This document shows positions 11,854-21,521 of a stretch of 64,000 nt of DNA, in pieces; the first letter of the stretch is position 1, and every line of letters begins with the position of its first letter. The notes under the pieces were generated by a model, which ran no database searches, was not told where the DNA came from, and saw only the letters and a list, made by a program, of their open reading frames with translations. The position numbers and the translations under genes are program-made. This DNA comes from Syntrophobacteraceae bacterium (GTDB lineage: Bacteria > Desulfobacterota > Syntrophobacteria > Syntrophobacterales > Syntrophobacteraceae): NCBI GenBank assembly GCA_025454175.1, contig JALOOX010000008.1:1-64000 (forward strand). Reading direction: 5' to 3'.

Positions 11854-12884
11854 ACGAGGGCTCCATCGCTTCCTCCCAGTGCCTGGCCGATCACGTGGTG
11901 AACGGCGATTCCGACCTGGTGGAGATCGCCCGGGAAGTCCTGCGCGTCGAGGCGGAGGGAATCCTCCACCTTCTGGATCGGGTGGACGGATCCTTTGCGG
12001 CGGCAGTCCGTTGGATCTACGAATCCGCGGGGCGGGTCATCGTCACGGGAATCGGGAAATCGGGCATCGTCGGCAGAAAGATCGTCGCCACCCTGAGCAG
12101 TACCGGCACTCCCTCGTTCTTTCTGCACCCTGTGGAGGGGATGCATGGCGACCTGGGCATGGTGCGAAACGAGGACATCGTCCTGGCGCTTTCCAACAGC
12201 GGCGAAACGGATGAGCTCAACGTGCTCATCCCCAGCCTGCGGAGAATCGGCACGCGCATCATCGCCTTCACGGGTCGGATTCCCTCGACCCTCTCCCAGC
12301 ACGGCGACTTGACGATCTATACGGGAGTCCCGAGAGAGGCCTGTCCGCTGGGACTCGCGCCCACCGCGAGCACCACCGCCATGCTGGCCATGGGTGATGC
12401 CCTGGCGGTCGCCCTCATCAAGATCCGGGATTTCAAGGCGGGGGACTTTCGACGATATCACCCCGGAGGGCACCTGGGCGAGCGCCTCCAGGTTCCCCTG
12501 CGGGAGGTCATGAGCCAGGGCGAGGCCATTCCCGTGGTGAGACCCGAAACCCCGGTCCCGGAAGCCTTGCGGGAGATGAGCCGCAAGGGCATGGGAGCGA
12601 CGCTCATCCTGGGCGGTTCGGGCGAGGTGGTCGGCATTTACACCGACGGTGACCTGAGGCGCTCCTTGAACAAATTCCCCGACCTGGCGCTGAGGCGGAT
12701 CGACGAGGTCATGACTCGTAATCCCCGGTCCATTGCCGAGGATCGTTCCGTGGCGGAAGCCCTCGAGATGATGGAGCGCCACCTGATCACGGTGCTGCCG
12801 GTCCTGAATGCCGGGGGACAACTGTCCGGCATACTCCACCTGCACGACCTCCTGGGCAAGGGCAGGATCCAGTTCACACGTTAG
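11850..12884 (+). CDS. kdsD: arabinose-5-phosphate isomerase (KpsF/GutQ family)
   Basis: This enzyme interconverts ribulose 5-phosphate and arabinose 5-phosphate, the first step towards Kdo. The 344-residue product has an N-terminal SIS domain (residues about 30-185, with VTGIGKSGIVGRKIVATLSS and ALSNSGETDEL) and two C-terminal CBS domains (about 215-340). ATG 11850 overlaps the purF stop as ATGA, so translation is probably coupled. A longer in-frame extension upstream of this ATG overlaps purF and is rejected. Its presence in a carB-purF run is unusual company for a Kdo gene. kdsB lies 6 kb upstream. Confidence 0.93.
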   Translation: MNEGSIASSQCLADHVVNGDSDLVEIAREVLRVEAEGILHLLDRVDGSFAAAVRWIYESAGRVIVTGIGKSGIVGRKIVATLSSTGTPSFFLHPVEGMHGDLGMVRNEDIVLALSNSGETDELNVLIPSLRRIGTRIIAFTGRIPSTLSQHGDLTIYTGVPREACPLGLAPTASTTAMLAMGDALAVALIKIRDFKAGDFRRYHPGGHLGERLQVPLREVMSQGEAIPVVRPETPVPEALREMSRKGMGATLILGGSGEVVGIYTDGDLRRSLNKFPDLALRRIDEVMTRNPRSIAEDRSVAEALEMMERHLITVLPVLNAGGQLSGILHLHDLLGKGRIQFTR

Positions 12885-12901
12885 TCCATTTGCAGGGCCT
12901 C

Positions 12902-14752
12902 ATGTATAATCAACTACTTTACTTCATCGCCGCCCTTCTTCTCTTCACCATTCAGCCCCCGGGCAGCAAACCGTTTCTGCCCCTGAGCGCTACCCTTCTG
13001 GCTTCGGGGGCGCTCTTCGGCATTTACGTGGCCCTTTGCCGCTGGGCCTTCAGGCCCTTGAGGCAGGCCCTGAGCGCCGATGTATCTCCGGCATGGCTTT
13101 CCCGGAGCTTCCATGCCATTCAGGCGCGCCTTTCCATCGCGGGGCTGCTGTTTCTGGCCTGCTACGCCTTTATTCTCAATATCAACTACTATCTCCAGCT
13201 CCTTCCCGGATTCCAGTGGAGCCAGACCCTGCACGGAGCCGCGGGGCTCGTCCTCTACACGGCTCACCTGGCGGTGATCTGGGTGATGGGGCACCCCGTC
13301 TACCAGCGTATTCACCACTCCACCAAGAGTCTGGCCGCCTACATACGGGGAAACGGTTCCTTCCAGATGGCCATCCTCGTTCCATGGTTTCTCATCTCGA
13401 TTCTTGGGGACATTTTCGACCTGGTGCAAAAACCGCCTTTTTTCAGCTCCGCCGCGGGTCAGGTCATCCTGTATGCGACGATGCTGGGGGCGTTTCTCAG
13501 TTTCGGCCCATCGCTGGTGGTGAGGCTTTGGGGGTGCAGCACGCTGCCCGAAAGCTCCCTGAGGACCGCCCTCGAGGAGTTCTGTGAACGGCATCGTTTC
13601 CGCATCGGGGATTTCAAGCTTTGGCCGCTTTTCGGGGGAGAAATGCTGACGGCCGGAGTCATGGGCATCCTGCCCGGTCTCAGGTACATCCTGATCACGC
13701 GGGGCCTTCTCGCCCTGCTGGATCGGGAGGAGATCGAGGCGGTGGTCGCCCATGAGATGGGCCATGTCAAACGCTTCCATCTGCCCTTCTACATGCTGCT
13801 CTTTCTGGGCTTTTTCGCCATGGCCCTCTCCTATCACGACCTCTACCTGGACATGATTTCCTATCTCCTTTACCAGAGCGAGGTGCTGACCCGCATGGTC
13901 CTGGAGAACAGCCCGGCCGCCACCACCCTGTTTTCCTTCGTGTACGCCGCACCCATGCTGTTCATCATCATTCTCTACTTCCGTTACATTTTCGGCTTCT
14001 TCATGCGCAACAGCGAACGGCAGGCCGATCTCTACGCACTCAAGCTCATCGGCCATCCGCATACCCTGATTTCCTCCCTGGAAAAGATAGCTTACGCCGG
14101 TGGAAGCATTCGCGACCTGCCGAGCTGGCACCATTACAGCATTCGGGAGCGCGTCGATTTCCTCTGGCATTCGTTTCGGAACCCCCGCCTGCCCGGGAGA
14201 CACGACAGGAAGCTCTACGGCGCGGCGGCCCTCTTCCTGGGACTGGTGGCCGTCCTCACCTGGGCCGGGCCTCGCCTCGAGCAGACATCGCCCGCTCGCC
14301 AGTGGCGCCAGCAGGTGTGGCTCACAACCCTCGAGGCCGCCCTTGAAAAGAACCCGGACAGCCCCCAGCTCCTGTCCATCTTCGGAGGCCTTCTGCTGGA
14401 GCAGAAACGCTACGCCGAAGCGGAAAGCCACATGCTGAGGGCTTTGGCCCTCACGCCGGAAGATCCCACTCTGCTCAACAACCTGGCCTGGCTCTACGCC
14501 ACGGCCCCGGCACCCGTCGCCAATTCGGCCGCCGCGCTGCAGCTGGCCGAGGAGGCCGTTCGGCTGATGCCGGAGCCCTTCGTCTGGGATACGCTGGCCG
14601 AGGCGTATTACGTCAACGGTCTCTTCGAGGACGCCCTGGCAGCCATCCAACGGGCCATCCAGGCCGGGGGTGACAATCGCGACCACTACCTGAGGCAGAG
14701 GGAGAAATTCCAAAAGGCGAGAGAAGGCAAGCACCGTGGGCCATCGGATTGA
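12902..14752 (+). CDS. M48-family membrane metalloprotease with C-terminal TPR repeats
   Basis: A 616-residue inner-membrane protein. The N-terminal half has about six hydrophobic segments (roughly 1-20, 28-48, 76-100, 112-130, 155-180 and 190-215). A zinc metalloprotease core follows, with HEMGH at residues 284-288 and the probable third ligand in NSERQADLYALK near residue 371. Further membrane segments lie around 300-320 and 340-365. After a last hydrophobic stretch near 440, the C-terminus has TPR-like helices (RYAEAESHMLRALALTPEDP). It resembles HtpX/Ste24-type proteases that handle membrane proteins. ATG 12902 is preferred; TTG 12890 is in frame upstream. It follows kdsD by 17 bases. Confidence 0.85.
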   Translation: MYNQLLYFIAALLLFTIQPPGSKPFLPLSATLLASGALFGIYVALCRWAFRPLRQALSADVSPAWLSRSFHAIQARLSIAGLLFLACYAFILNINYYLQLLPGFQWSQTLHGAAGLVLYTAHLAVIWVMGHPVYQRIHHSTKSLAAYIRGNGSFQMAILVPWFLISILGDIFDLVQKPPFFSSAAGQVILYATMLGAFLSFGPSLVVRLWGCSTLPESSLRTALEEFCERHRFRIGDFKLWPLFGGEMLTAGVMGILPGLRYILITRGLLALLDREEIEAVVAHEMGHVKRFHLPFYMLLFLGFFAMALSYHDLYLDMISYLLYQSEVLTRMVLENSPAATTLFSFVYAAPMLFIIILYFRYIFGFFMRNSERQADLYALKLIGHPHTLISSLEKIAYAGGSIRDLPSWHHYSIRERVDFLWHSFRNPRLPGRHDRKLYGAAALFLGLVAVLTWAGPRLEQTSPARQWRQQVWLTTLEAALEKNPDSPQLLSIFGGLLLEQKRYAEAESHMLRALALTPEDPTLLNNLAWLYATAPAPVANSAAALQLAEEAVRLMPEPFVWDTLAEAYYVNGLFEDALAAIQRAIQAGGDNRDHYLRQREKFQKAREGKHRGPSD

Positions 14753-14785
14753 CGGCGCACCGTGCCGTTGCCGGATTGCACAGGT

Positions 14786-14862
14786 CACTGACAAGGAGAC
14801 ACGGAGACCGGGGGATGGGGAGATTCACCGCGTCCCCGTGTCTCCCAGTCCCCTTGTCAGTG
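14786..14862. repeat. 30-bp imperfect inverted repeat (large hairpin)
   Basis: The arms 14786-14815 and 14833-14862 match in 25 of 30 positions as an inverted repeat around a 17-bp loop. The outer 11 bases (CACTGACAAGG) are perfect. No T-run follows on either strand, so it is not a classic intrinsic terminator, though it lies between the convergent ends of the M48 protease gene and the secreted-protein gene. The left arm also shows a loose 7-bp period like the dispersed repeats elsewhere in the window. Confidence 0.8.
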
Positions 14863-14974
14863 CCTCAATACAACAGCATTGCGGGCCCGGCGCTTCAGCC
14901 GGGCGTCAGCCTCGTTTCCCCTCCTGCTCAAGGAGGAGCTCCAAAAGCAATTCAGTCACTCACGCCCGCCCATG

Positions 14975-15415
14975 CTAGTAGCAGGTCCTGTACGGTGCTC
15001 TGTAATACCCGTAATAGGGTGAGTACAGTGTGCAGTAATAGGGGTAATGGGGCCTGTAATAGGTGCTGCCGTAGAAAGGATAGACGAGCCCGAAACCGAA
15101 GTGACGGTGGCCTTTGAAGTGGCGGTGACCCGAGTGATGATGCCGCCTGAAGTGATGCCCCTTGAATCCACGGTGACCTCGAAAACCGTGGTGACCGCCC
15201 TTGTGCCCGCCTCTTCGAGCGAGAAGGATCACGCTGCCGCCAGCCGAGTCCGTCTCGTTTATTTTGAGCAGAGGGTTTACGTCGTATCCACGGTTTCCGG
15301 CAAGGGCCTGGTCGACCTGGCCGTTGGGCGCGGCGGAATGGACCGCCGCGTCCGAAGTATTTGCGGAAACCACCGCAAGCACCAAACCGAACAGCAGAAG
15401 CCACGTTTTATTCAT
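14975..15415 (-). CDS. secreted His/Gly/Arg- and Tyr-rich small protein
   Basis: A 146-residue protein with a clear signal peptide (MNKTWLLLFGLVLAVVSA, cleavage near residue 24), so it acts outside the cytoplasm. Residues about 68-110 are dense in His, Gly, Arg, Lys and Phe (for example HHFRRHHHSGHRHFKGHRH), and the C-terminus is rich in Tyr and Pro with a final TCY. This composition suggests metal or polyanion binding or a structural envelope role, but I recognise no family. Two other minus-strand frames overlap it; the signal peptide and start position decide for this one. A terminator facing the same way lies upstream and separates it from the DUF2333 gene. Confidence 0.75.
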   Translation of the reverse strand: MNKTWLLLFGLVLAVVSANTSDAAVHSAAPNGQVDQALAGNRGYDVNPLLKINETDSAGGSVILLARRGGHKGGHHGFRGHRGFKGHHFRRHHHSGHRHFKGHRHFGFGLVYPFYGSTYYRPHYPYYCTLYSPYYGYYRAPYRTCY

Positions 15416-15504
15416 GGTTTACCTCGCATTCCACAAAGCCGATGCGCTTCCATTTCCAAACGAGAGCAGGCAATTTCGAAAACCGGTTGACCGGCTTTGA
15501 AATG

Positions 15505-15527
15505 AAAAGGGGCGGATGAACGCCCCT
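15505..15527 (-). terminator. intrinsic terminator of the DUF2333 gene
   Basis: A perfect 7-bp stem (15508-15514 with 15521-15527, AGGGGCG/CGCCCCT, loop GATGAA) is followed on the minus strand by TTTT. It lies about 70 bases beyond the stop of the DUF2333 gene and upstream of the secreted-protein gene. Confidence 0.75.
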
Positions 15528-15593
15528 CCAAGGAAATCTCCCTGATTACACACAACCGGTGGAAACTGCCTTCTCCTTTATTATATAAGACTT

Positions 15594-16736
15594 CTAAAAT
15601 GTGCTGAGAATACCCAGGAGGTGGGTGACCTCACTGAGTGGAGCATTCAGGTTGGCCCGGTGATTGGCGAAAAAGCCGTCCAGATCGCTGTCCAATATGA
15701 GCCACGGGTTGGTCTCCTCGACCCGGTGCAGCTCGTGGAGAATCTCGTCCATCATCTCGAGACCGTTCATGGTGGATGCCAGCTGTTTTTCATAGCCCAC
15801 GCGGACCACCTTGAGGATCTCGTAGTACACGTGAGCGATGCCCTTGGCGTAGTAGAAATAGTCGTCGGTCTTGAACATGCTCACGGGTGATACGATCAGG
15901 CTGCGGTTCACATTGCCCAGCAGGTCCTTGTAACTGGCCAGGAGAAGCTTCAGGCTGTCCACGCGGTAGTAGAAGGTGCGCTTTCCGCCCTTGAGCTTTT
16001 CGACGAAGGCCTTCAAGTGTTGGATGGCTTCGTTGTAGGACGTTTCGGCCGAGGGAAACCAGAAGAGCGTCGCCCGGTTCATAAGGAGATTCACCGCCAG
16101 CTCGAGGTCCGGATCGTAGGTGTCGGCATCCCCCATCCGGGTCAGGCTGTCCTTGAGCCTGAGGGTGGTGAACCGAATGGCTTCGAGGACCCCCAGCTGA
16201 TAGTGGTTCACGTTATCCGTGAAGCGTCCCACGATGATGTCGTTGGGCCGCCACCCGAGGAAGCGGCCGTTGAGCTCGTAGTCCATGAGCTTGATCATGG
16301 TTTCCACGAAGGTCACGCCGGGGGTGGGCGAGATTTCGGGTAACGCTGGGCCGTGGGCATCGTGAGCATCATGAGCGGCTTCGGCATGGGGGGCTTCAGG
16401 GCTGGGCTCAACCGCGTGGCCCGGAGCGGGTGCCGCCGTTCCATGAGGCTCACCGGTCGCGGCCGCGCCTGGAGGGGACCCCTGCGGCTGTTGGCCGGCG
16501 TGCTCCCCTTGTGCGGCTCCCTGCGCCGCAGGATCGGATGCGGCGGGTGCGCCCGGCGAAACCTGCTGTTGCCCGGAGCGCTCCGGCAGCAGGGAGTGAC
16601 GTTGAAGCGCCCATGACTCATGCACAGCCGCGCCGGCCACGAGCAAAATGATTATCGCCGAGATCCAGAGCACACGAAATCTCGCACCCGGCATGCTGTG
16701 GGGAGAACCTGCATCGTCCCCGCCATGAGCTCTCAT
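15594..16736 (-). CDS. DUF2333 family protein
   Basis: A 380-residue membrane-anchored protein. After a short N-terminus there is one membrane segment (about residues 20-40, VLWISAIIILLVAGAAV), then a low-complexity Ala/Pro/Gly/His-rich linker (about 50-125), then a conserved domain containing GRFLGWRPNDIIVGRFTDN and YQLGVLEAIRF, which I associate with DUF2333, a proteobacterial family of unknown function. The start ATG 16736 has GAGGAG eight bases upstream; a longer frame to 16904 has no support. It is followed by an intrinsic terminator and is in line with queD, 98 bases upstream. Confidence 0.8.
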   Translation of the reverse strand: MRAHGGDDAGSPHSMPGARFRVLWISAIIILLVAGAAVHESWALQRHSLLPERSGQQQVSPGAPAASDPAAQGAAQGEHAGQQPQGSPPGAAATGEPHGTAAPAPGHAVEPSPEAPHAEAAHDAHDAHGPALPEISPTPGVTFVETMIKLMDYELNGRFLGWRPNDIIVGRFTDNVNHYQLGVLEAIRFTTLRLKDSLTRMGDADTYDPDLELAVNLLMNRATLFWFPSAETSYNEAIQHLKAFVEKLKGGKRTFYYRVDSLKLLLASYKDLLGNVNRSLIVSPVSMFKTDDYFYYAKGIAHVYYEILKVVRVGYEKQLASTMNGLEMMDEILHELHRVEETNPWLILDSDLDGFFANHRANLNAPLSEVTHLLGILSTF

Positions 16737-16834
16737 ATTCCGACTCCTCGATTTTAAAGGTTGGAAAGGTTGGATAAGGAGTTCATCAAGAGCGGCCTTT
16801 CTTCCCTTGATGCGCGCGGATGAACCTTCGGCCG

Positions 16835-17221
16835 TCAGCGTTCCGTGACCATGTAAGTGGCGCAGGCGTCTCCCGATTCCCAGGCCGTAACGCTGTGGAT
16901 CCACCGATTTCCATTATCGAGCCTTTCGCCGAGCCGTTCAAGCAGGAACCGGGCGATGTTCTCGGAGGATGGGTTGTGAATGGCAAAGTATGGGATATCA
17001 TTCAGGTACTTGTGGTCGACCTCGGCCAGCAGCTGACGAGTCGCCTCCTTCACCTCGCTGAAATCGACCACGACTCCGCTCTCATCCAGCTCGGTGCCCC
17101 GGAGCACCACCTCGATCTTCCAGTTGTGCCCGTGCAACTGCTCACATTTGCCTCGGAAATTGCGTAGGTTGTGTGCCGCGGCGAAATCGCTGATGACCTT
17201 CAGTTCATAGATGTGCTTCAT
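16835..17221 (-). CDS. queD: 6-carboxy-5,6,7,8-tetrahydropterin synthase
   Basis: QueD converts 7,8-dihydroneopterin triphosphate to 6-carboxytetrahydropterin, the second step towards queuosine. The 128-residue product has the family's zinc site, H17, H30 and H32 (the last two in the LHGHNW motif), and the catalytic C26. A conserved glutamate lies near the C-terminus in TAWESG. ATG 17221 gives the standard MKHIYELKV start; an in-frame ATG at 17263 would add 14 unlikely residues. A good promoter lies just upstream. No other queuosine gene is near by. Confidence 0.9.
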   Translation of the reverse strand: MKHIYELKVISDFAAAHNLRNFRGKCEQLHGHNWKIEVVLRGTELDESGVVVDFSEVKEATRQLLAEVDHKYLNDIPYFAIHNPSSENIARFLLERLGERLDNGNRWIHSVTAWESGDACATYMVTER

Positions 17222-17274
17222 GTGCGGTGGCCTCTTTGATCGGGAAAAAAGCATTGCATCCAATGGGTTATCCC

Positions 17275-17303
17275 CATTTATCCAAAAGGGTGTGTTTTGT
17301 CAA
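17275..17303 (-). promoter_or_regulatory. probable sigma70 promoter of queD
   Basis: On the minus strand a perfect TTGACA (17298-17303) is followed 17 bases later by TAAATG (17275-17280), about 55 bases upstream of the queD ATG. Between the two, the transcript contains a small CATTG/CAATG hairpin followed by TTTTTT, which might act as a weak attenuator. I could not match it to a preQ1 riboswitch. Confidence 0.5.
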
Positions 17304-17472
17304 ATCCAATAACCTGTCCGCCATGGAGTGTCCTCGATGGCTGGGCACTTTCTCGCCTTCGCACTCGTCATGGTTTTTGTTGGTTTTTTCGAGTCTCTGT
17401 GCTATCCGGTTTTTTTCCTAACGAGATCAGGTATCCGGTGCGCGGCAAGGCGTGGCCGGGAGACGAAAAGTG

Positions 17473-18501
17473 ATGGGACACCCAACCGACGGTATTGAAC
17501 GGAACGAGCCCGAAACCGGGGTGGAGGGCGGCGATTCGACATGGTTACCGGTCCTTCCGGCGCTTCTGCTTCGAGAAGCCGCGCATCGCTTCCTTCACCA
17601 TCTTCGGGTTGAGCGGAGCCTGAGCGTTGAGACGGTCCGTGCGTATGCCGTGGACCTCGCCCAGGTGGAATTCTTCGTCGAGGAACGGTCGGGAAATCGA
17701 CCCGCCCGGCTTCAGGATCTCTCGAAGCAGGAGATACGGGCTTTTCTTGCCGGGGGTCGGAAGGTCTGGCAGAAGACGAGTCAGGGGCGGAAGCTCTCCA
17801 CGCTGCGCTCTTTTTTCCGATACCTCAACGATGCGGGGGTCGTGGAAGGTAACCCGACGGAAGGGGTGAGCCACCCCAGGACGCGCTCGAAGCTTCCGAG
17901 CTTTCTGGGCGTTGACGACGTTTTTCATTTCCTCGATGGATTGCGGGAGCTCTCGCGCCGGCCGGGCAGTTCCTGGCGGAGGTCCCGCAATTGGGCGCTT
18001 TTCGAGACCGCCTATTCGTCGGGGCTTCGGGTGAGCGAGTTGGTGGGGCTGAATCGAGTCGATCTCGACCTGGAATCGGGCATGCTGCGCGTGCTTGGGA
18101 AGGGGGGCAAGGAGAGGGTTGTGCCTGTCGGAAGCAAGGCGGTCCAGGCCATCGAGGAGTACCTGGAGAGGCTGGGACGTCAGCGGCTCGTTGTCTCGGA
18201 CGACGATGGAGCCTTGTTTCGCAACGCCCGGGGAGGACGTCTCACGGTCCGGTCGGTCCATCGCCTCCTCAGGAGCGAGATGGAGCGCTGCGGGCTCTGG
18301 CAGCATATCAGCCCTCATGGCCTGAGGCACAGCTTTGCAACACATCTTTTGGGCGCTGGGGCCGATTTGCGCGCCATCCAGGAGATGCTCGGCCACTCGT
18401 CGCTTTCCACGACTCAGCGCTACACGCATGTCCACCTGGATCAGCTCATGAAGGTCTACGACGCATCGCACCCGCGGAGCAGGAAAAGCGAGCATCGATG
18501 A
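17473..18501 (+). CDS. xerC: XerC/XerD-type tyrosine recombinase
   Basis: This is a site-specific recombinase of the kind that resolves chromosome dimers at dif. The 342-residue product has a SAM-like N-terminal core-binding domain (about 35-130) and a catalytic domain with the full set of active residues: R186 (SGLRVSEL), K213 (GKGGKER), H282 and R285 (HGLRHSF), H308 (LGHSS) and nucleophile Y317 (QRYTHV). ATG 17473 has GGGAGA nine bases upstream; GTG 17452 and 17470 are also in frame. About 30 residues longer at the N-terminus than usual. The position directly before hslVU matches the xerC-hslV-hslU order known in several bacteria. XerD cannot be excluded. Confidence 0.88.
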   Translation: MGHPTDGIERNEPETGVEGGDSTWLPVLPALLLREAAHRFLHHLRVERSLSVETVRAYAVDLAQVEFFVEERSGNRPARLQDLSKQEIRAFLAGGRKVWQKTSQGRKLSTLRSFFRYLNDAGVVEGNPTEGVSHPRTRSKLPSFLGVDDVFHFLDGLRELSRRPGSSWRRSRNWALFETAYSSGLRVSELVGLNRVDLDLESGMLRVLGKGGKERVVPVGSKAVQAIEEYLERLGRQRLVVSDDDGALFRNARGGRLTVRSVHRLLRSEMERCGLWQHISPHGLRHSFATHLLGAGADLRAIQEMLGHSSLSTTQRYTHVHLDQLMKVYDASHPRSRKSEHR

Positions 18502-18562
18502 AGATGACGGGCCTCGAGGCGAGGCGCCGCCCGAAGGGGCGAGGTTGGGGAGTAAACGGATC

Positions 18563-19102
18563 ATGACGGACAGGGTCATTCGGAGCACAACGGTTCTCGC
18601 CGTCCGCAGGGATGGCCGGGTGGTGATGGCTGGTGACGGCCAGGTGACCATGGGCGACACCGTGGTCAAGCACCATGCGCGCAAGATACGCAGGCTCTAC
18701 AACGATCGCATCCTGACGGGCTTCGCGGGCGCGACGGCGGATGCCTTCACGCTTTTCGAAAAGCTCGAGGGGAAGCTGGAGCAGTACAATGGGAACCTGA
18801 AGCGGGCCGCCGTCGAGCTGGCCAAGGACTGGCGAATGGACCGCGCCCTCAGAAGACTCGAAGCTCTTCTCATCGCGGCCGACGCCGCCGAGAGCTTCAT
18901 TCTCAGCGGCACGGGAGACGTCATCGAGCCCGATGACGGGCTGGCCGCCGTGGGCTCCGGAGCCCCTTTCGCCCTGAGCGCGGCTCGGGCCCTCATGGCT
19001 CACACGGATCTCCCCGCCCGCCGCATTGCCGAGGAGGCCATGAGGATCGCGGCGTCGGTCTGTGTTTATACCAACACTGAATTCACCATCGAGGAGCTTT
19101 GA
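18563..19102 (+). CDS. hslV: ATP-dependent protease proteolytic subunit HslV
   Basis: HslV is the threonine-protease core of the HslVU (ClpQY) complex that degrades misfolded and regulatory proteins. The 179-residue product carries [10 protein letters not shown], whose first Thr (T9 from ATG 18563) should become the N-terminal nucleophile. That implies removal of an eight-residue propeptide; in E. coli only Met is removed. GDGQVTMG and the AAESFILSG region are typical. GGGGAG lies 10 bases before the start. hslU starts four bases after the stop. Confidence 0.94.
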   Translation: MTDRVIRSTTVLAVRRDGRVVMAGDGQVTMGDTVVKHHARKIRRLYNDRILTGFAGATADAFTLFEKLEGKLEQYNGNLKRAAVELAKDWRMDRALRRLEALLIAADAAESFILSGTGDVIEPDDGLAAVGSGAPFALSAARALMAHTDLPARRIAEEAMRIAASVCVYTNTEFTIEEL

Positions 19103-19106
19103 ATCG

Positions 19107-20486
19107 ATGCACCAGCCCCTGACTCCGGCGGAAATCGTCCGCGAGCTTGACAAATACGTCGTCGGCCAGCGCGAAGCCAAGCGCATGGTGGCCATAGCGC
19201 TGCGGAACCGATGGAGGCGACAGCAGGTCCCGGAGCATCTGAGAGACGAGATCGCTCCCAAGAATATCATCATGATCGGCCCAACGGGCGTGGGGAAGAC
19301 CGAAATCGCCCGTCGGCTGGCGAGGCTCGCCCAGTCTCCCTTCCTGAAGATCGAGGCCAGCAAGTTCACGGAAGTCGGCTACGTCGGGCGCGACGTGGAG
19401 TCCATGGTCCGGGATTTGACCGAGCTTGCCGTCAACATGGTCCGAAGCGAGGAGTTGGAGGCCGTCAAGCTGAAGGCGGAGGAGATCGCCGAGGAAAAGC
19501 TCCTCGACATCCTGCTGCCGCCCAAGCGTCAGCAGGGAGACAAGGAAGCGGCGCTGCCCGAGCCCGAAGCCATGCACAATGCCCAGGAGCAGTCCAGGCA
19601 GGCCGACTCGACCCGGGAAAAGCTCCGGAAGCTCCTCAAGAAGGGCAAGCTGGACGACCGCTACGTGGAGATCGATGTTCCCGACCGCAACGTGCCCATG
19701 ATCGAAATTTTCGCGGGCGCGGGCATGGAGGACATGGACTACAACCTGCGCGAAATGCTGGGCTCCATGATGCCCCGGAGAACCAAGCGGCGCAAGGTGA
19801 AGATCCCCGAAGCCCGTGAGATCCTCGTGGTCGAGGAGTCCCAGAAGCTCATCGACATGGACAAGGTCATCAAGCTCGCCATGGAGCGGGTGGAGCACTC
19901 GGGGATCATATTCCTGGACGAGATCGACAAGATCGCCGGGCGGGAGTCCGGGGGACGCGGTCCCGATGTCTCCCGCGAAGGGGTCCAGAGGGACCTGCTC
20001 CCCATCGTGGAAGGGTCCACCGTCACGACCAAGTACGGCATGGTGAGAACGGACCACATCCTGTTCATCGCCTCCGGGGCCTTTCACATCGCCAAGCCGT
20101 CGGATCTCATCCCCGAGCTCCAGGGGCGCTTTCCCATCCGGGTCGAGCTCACCTCCCTCACCCGGGAAGACTTCGTCCGCATCCTCAAGGAGCCCGAAAA
20201 TGCACTCATCGTTCAGTACACGGCACTCATGGAAACCGAGGACGTGAAGATCACGTTCGACGGCACGGCCATCGAGGAGATCGCGGAGCTGGCCTTTCAG
20301 GTCAATTCCCGAACTGAGAACATCGGGGCTCGACGTCTCCACACGATCATGGAGAAGCTGCTGTCGGAAATCTCCTTCAACGCCCCCGATCTCAAGGGCC
20401 AGGTGATTCCCATCACCAAGGAATATGTGCGGGACACCCTCCAGGAGATCATCAAGGATGAGGATCTGAGCCGGTATATCCTCTAA
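19107..20486 (+). CDS. hslU: ATP-dependent protease ATPase subunit HslU
   Basis: HslU is the AAA+ unfoldase that feeds HslV. At 459 residues it is full length. Walker A is [10 protein letters not shown] with K64, Walker B is [12 protein letters not shown] near residue 270, and the central I-domain insertion (about 110-240) is rich in charged residues. The C-terminus ends SRYIL, close to the tail that docks into HslV. GAGGAG ten bases upstream, within the end of hslV, supports ATG 19107; the frame's extension to 19062 overlaps hslV and is rejected. A 7-bp repeat array follows the stop and separates it from argB. Confidence 0.95.
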   Translation: MHQPLTPAEIVRELDKYVVGQREAKRMVAIALRNRWRRQQVPEHLRDEIAPKNIIMIGPTGVGKTEIARRLARLAQSPFLKIEASKFTEVGYVGRDVESMVRDLTELAVNMVRSEELEAVKLKAEEIAEEKLLDILLPPKRQQGDKEAALPEPEAMHNAQEQSRQADSTREKLRKLLKKGKLDDRYVEIDVPDRNVPMIEIFAGAGMEDMDYNLREMLGSMMPRRTKRRKVKIPEAREILVVEESQKLIDMDKVIKLAMERVEHSGIIFLDEIDKIAGRESGGRGPDVSREGVQRDLLPIVEGSTVTTKYGMVRTDHILFIASGAFHIAKPSDLIPELQGRFPIRVELTSLTREDFVRILKEPENALIVQYTALMETEDVKITFDGTAIEEIAELAFQVNSRTENIGARRLHTIMEKLLSEISFNAPDLKGQVIPITKEYVRDTLQEIIKDEDLSRYIL

Positions 20487-20492
20487 GGAGAA

Positions 20493-20534
20493 GTTTCTGG
20501 TTTCTGGCTTCTGGTTCCTGGTTTGAGAGGTCTG
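20493..20534 (+). repeat. 7-bp-periodic tandem repeat, copy 2
   Basis: Six 7-bp units follow the hslU stop: GTTTCTG, GTTTCTG, GCTTCTG, GTTCCTG, GTTTGAG, AGGTCTG. Unit length and core match the array in the carA-carB gap. Only one orientation is present here, so no large hairpin forms. Confidence 0.8.
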
Positions 20535-20590
20535 TTGTTTTTTCCGGGGCTGGAGGTCGTCGAGAGCGAATTCAATGGAGGCGAGGCTGA

Positions 20591-21505
<915 letters not shown>

Positions 21506-21521
21506 ACAAATGGAGAGATGA

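Noticed and set aside
12914-14794. 626-residue minus-strand frame across the M48 protease gene
   Set aside because: Shadow of a GC-rich coding region; the plus strand has HEMGH, membrane segments and TPR pattern.
17222-17300. Possible preQ1 riboswitch before queD
   Set aside because: Only a small five-base hairpin followed by six T is present; the conserved C-rich and A-rich parts are missing.
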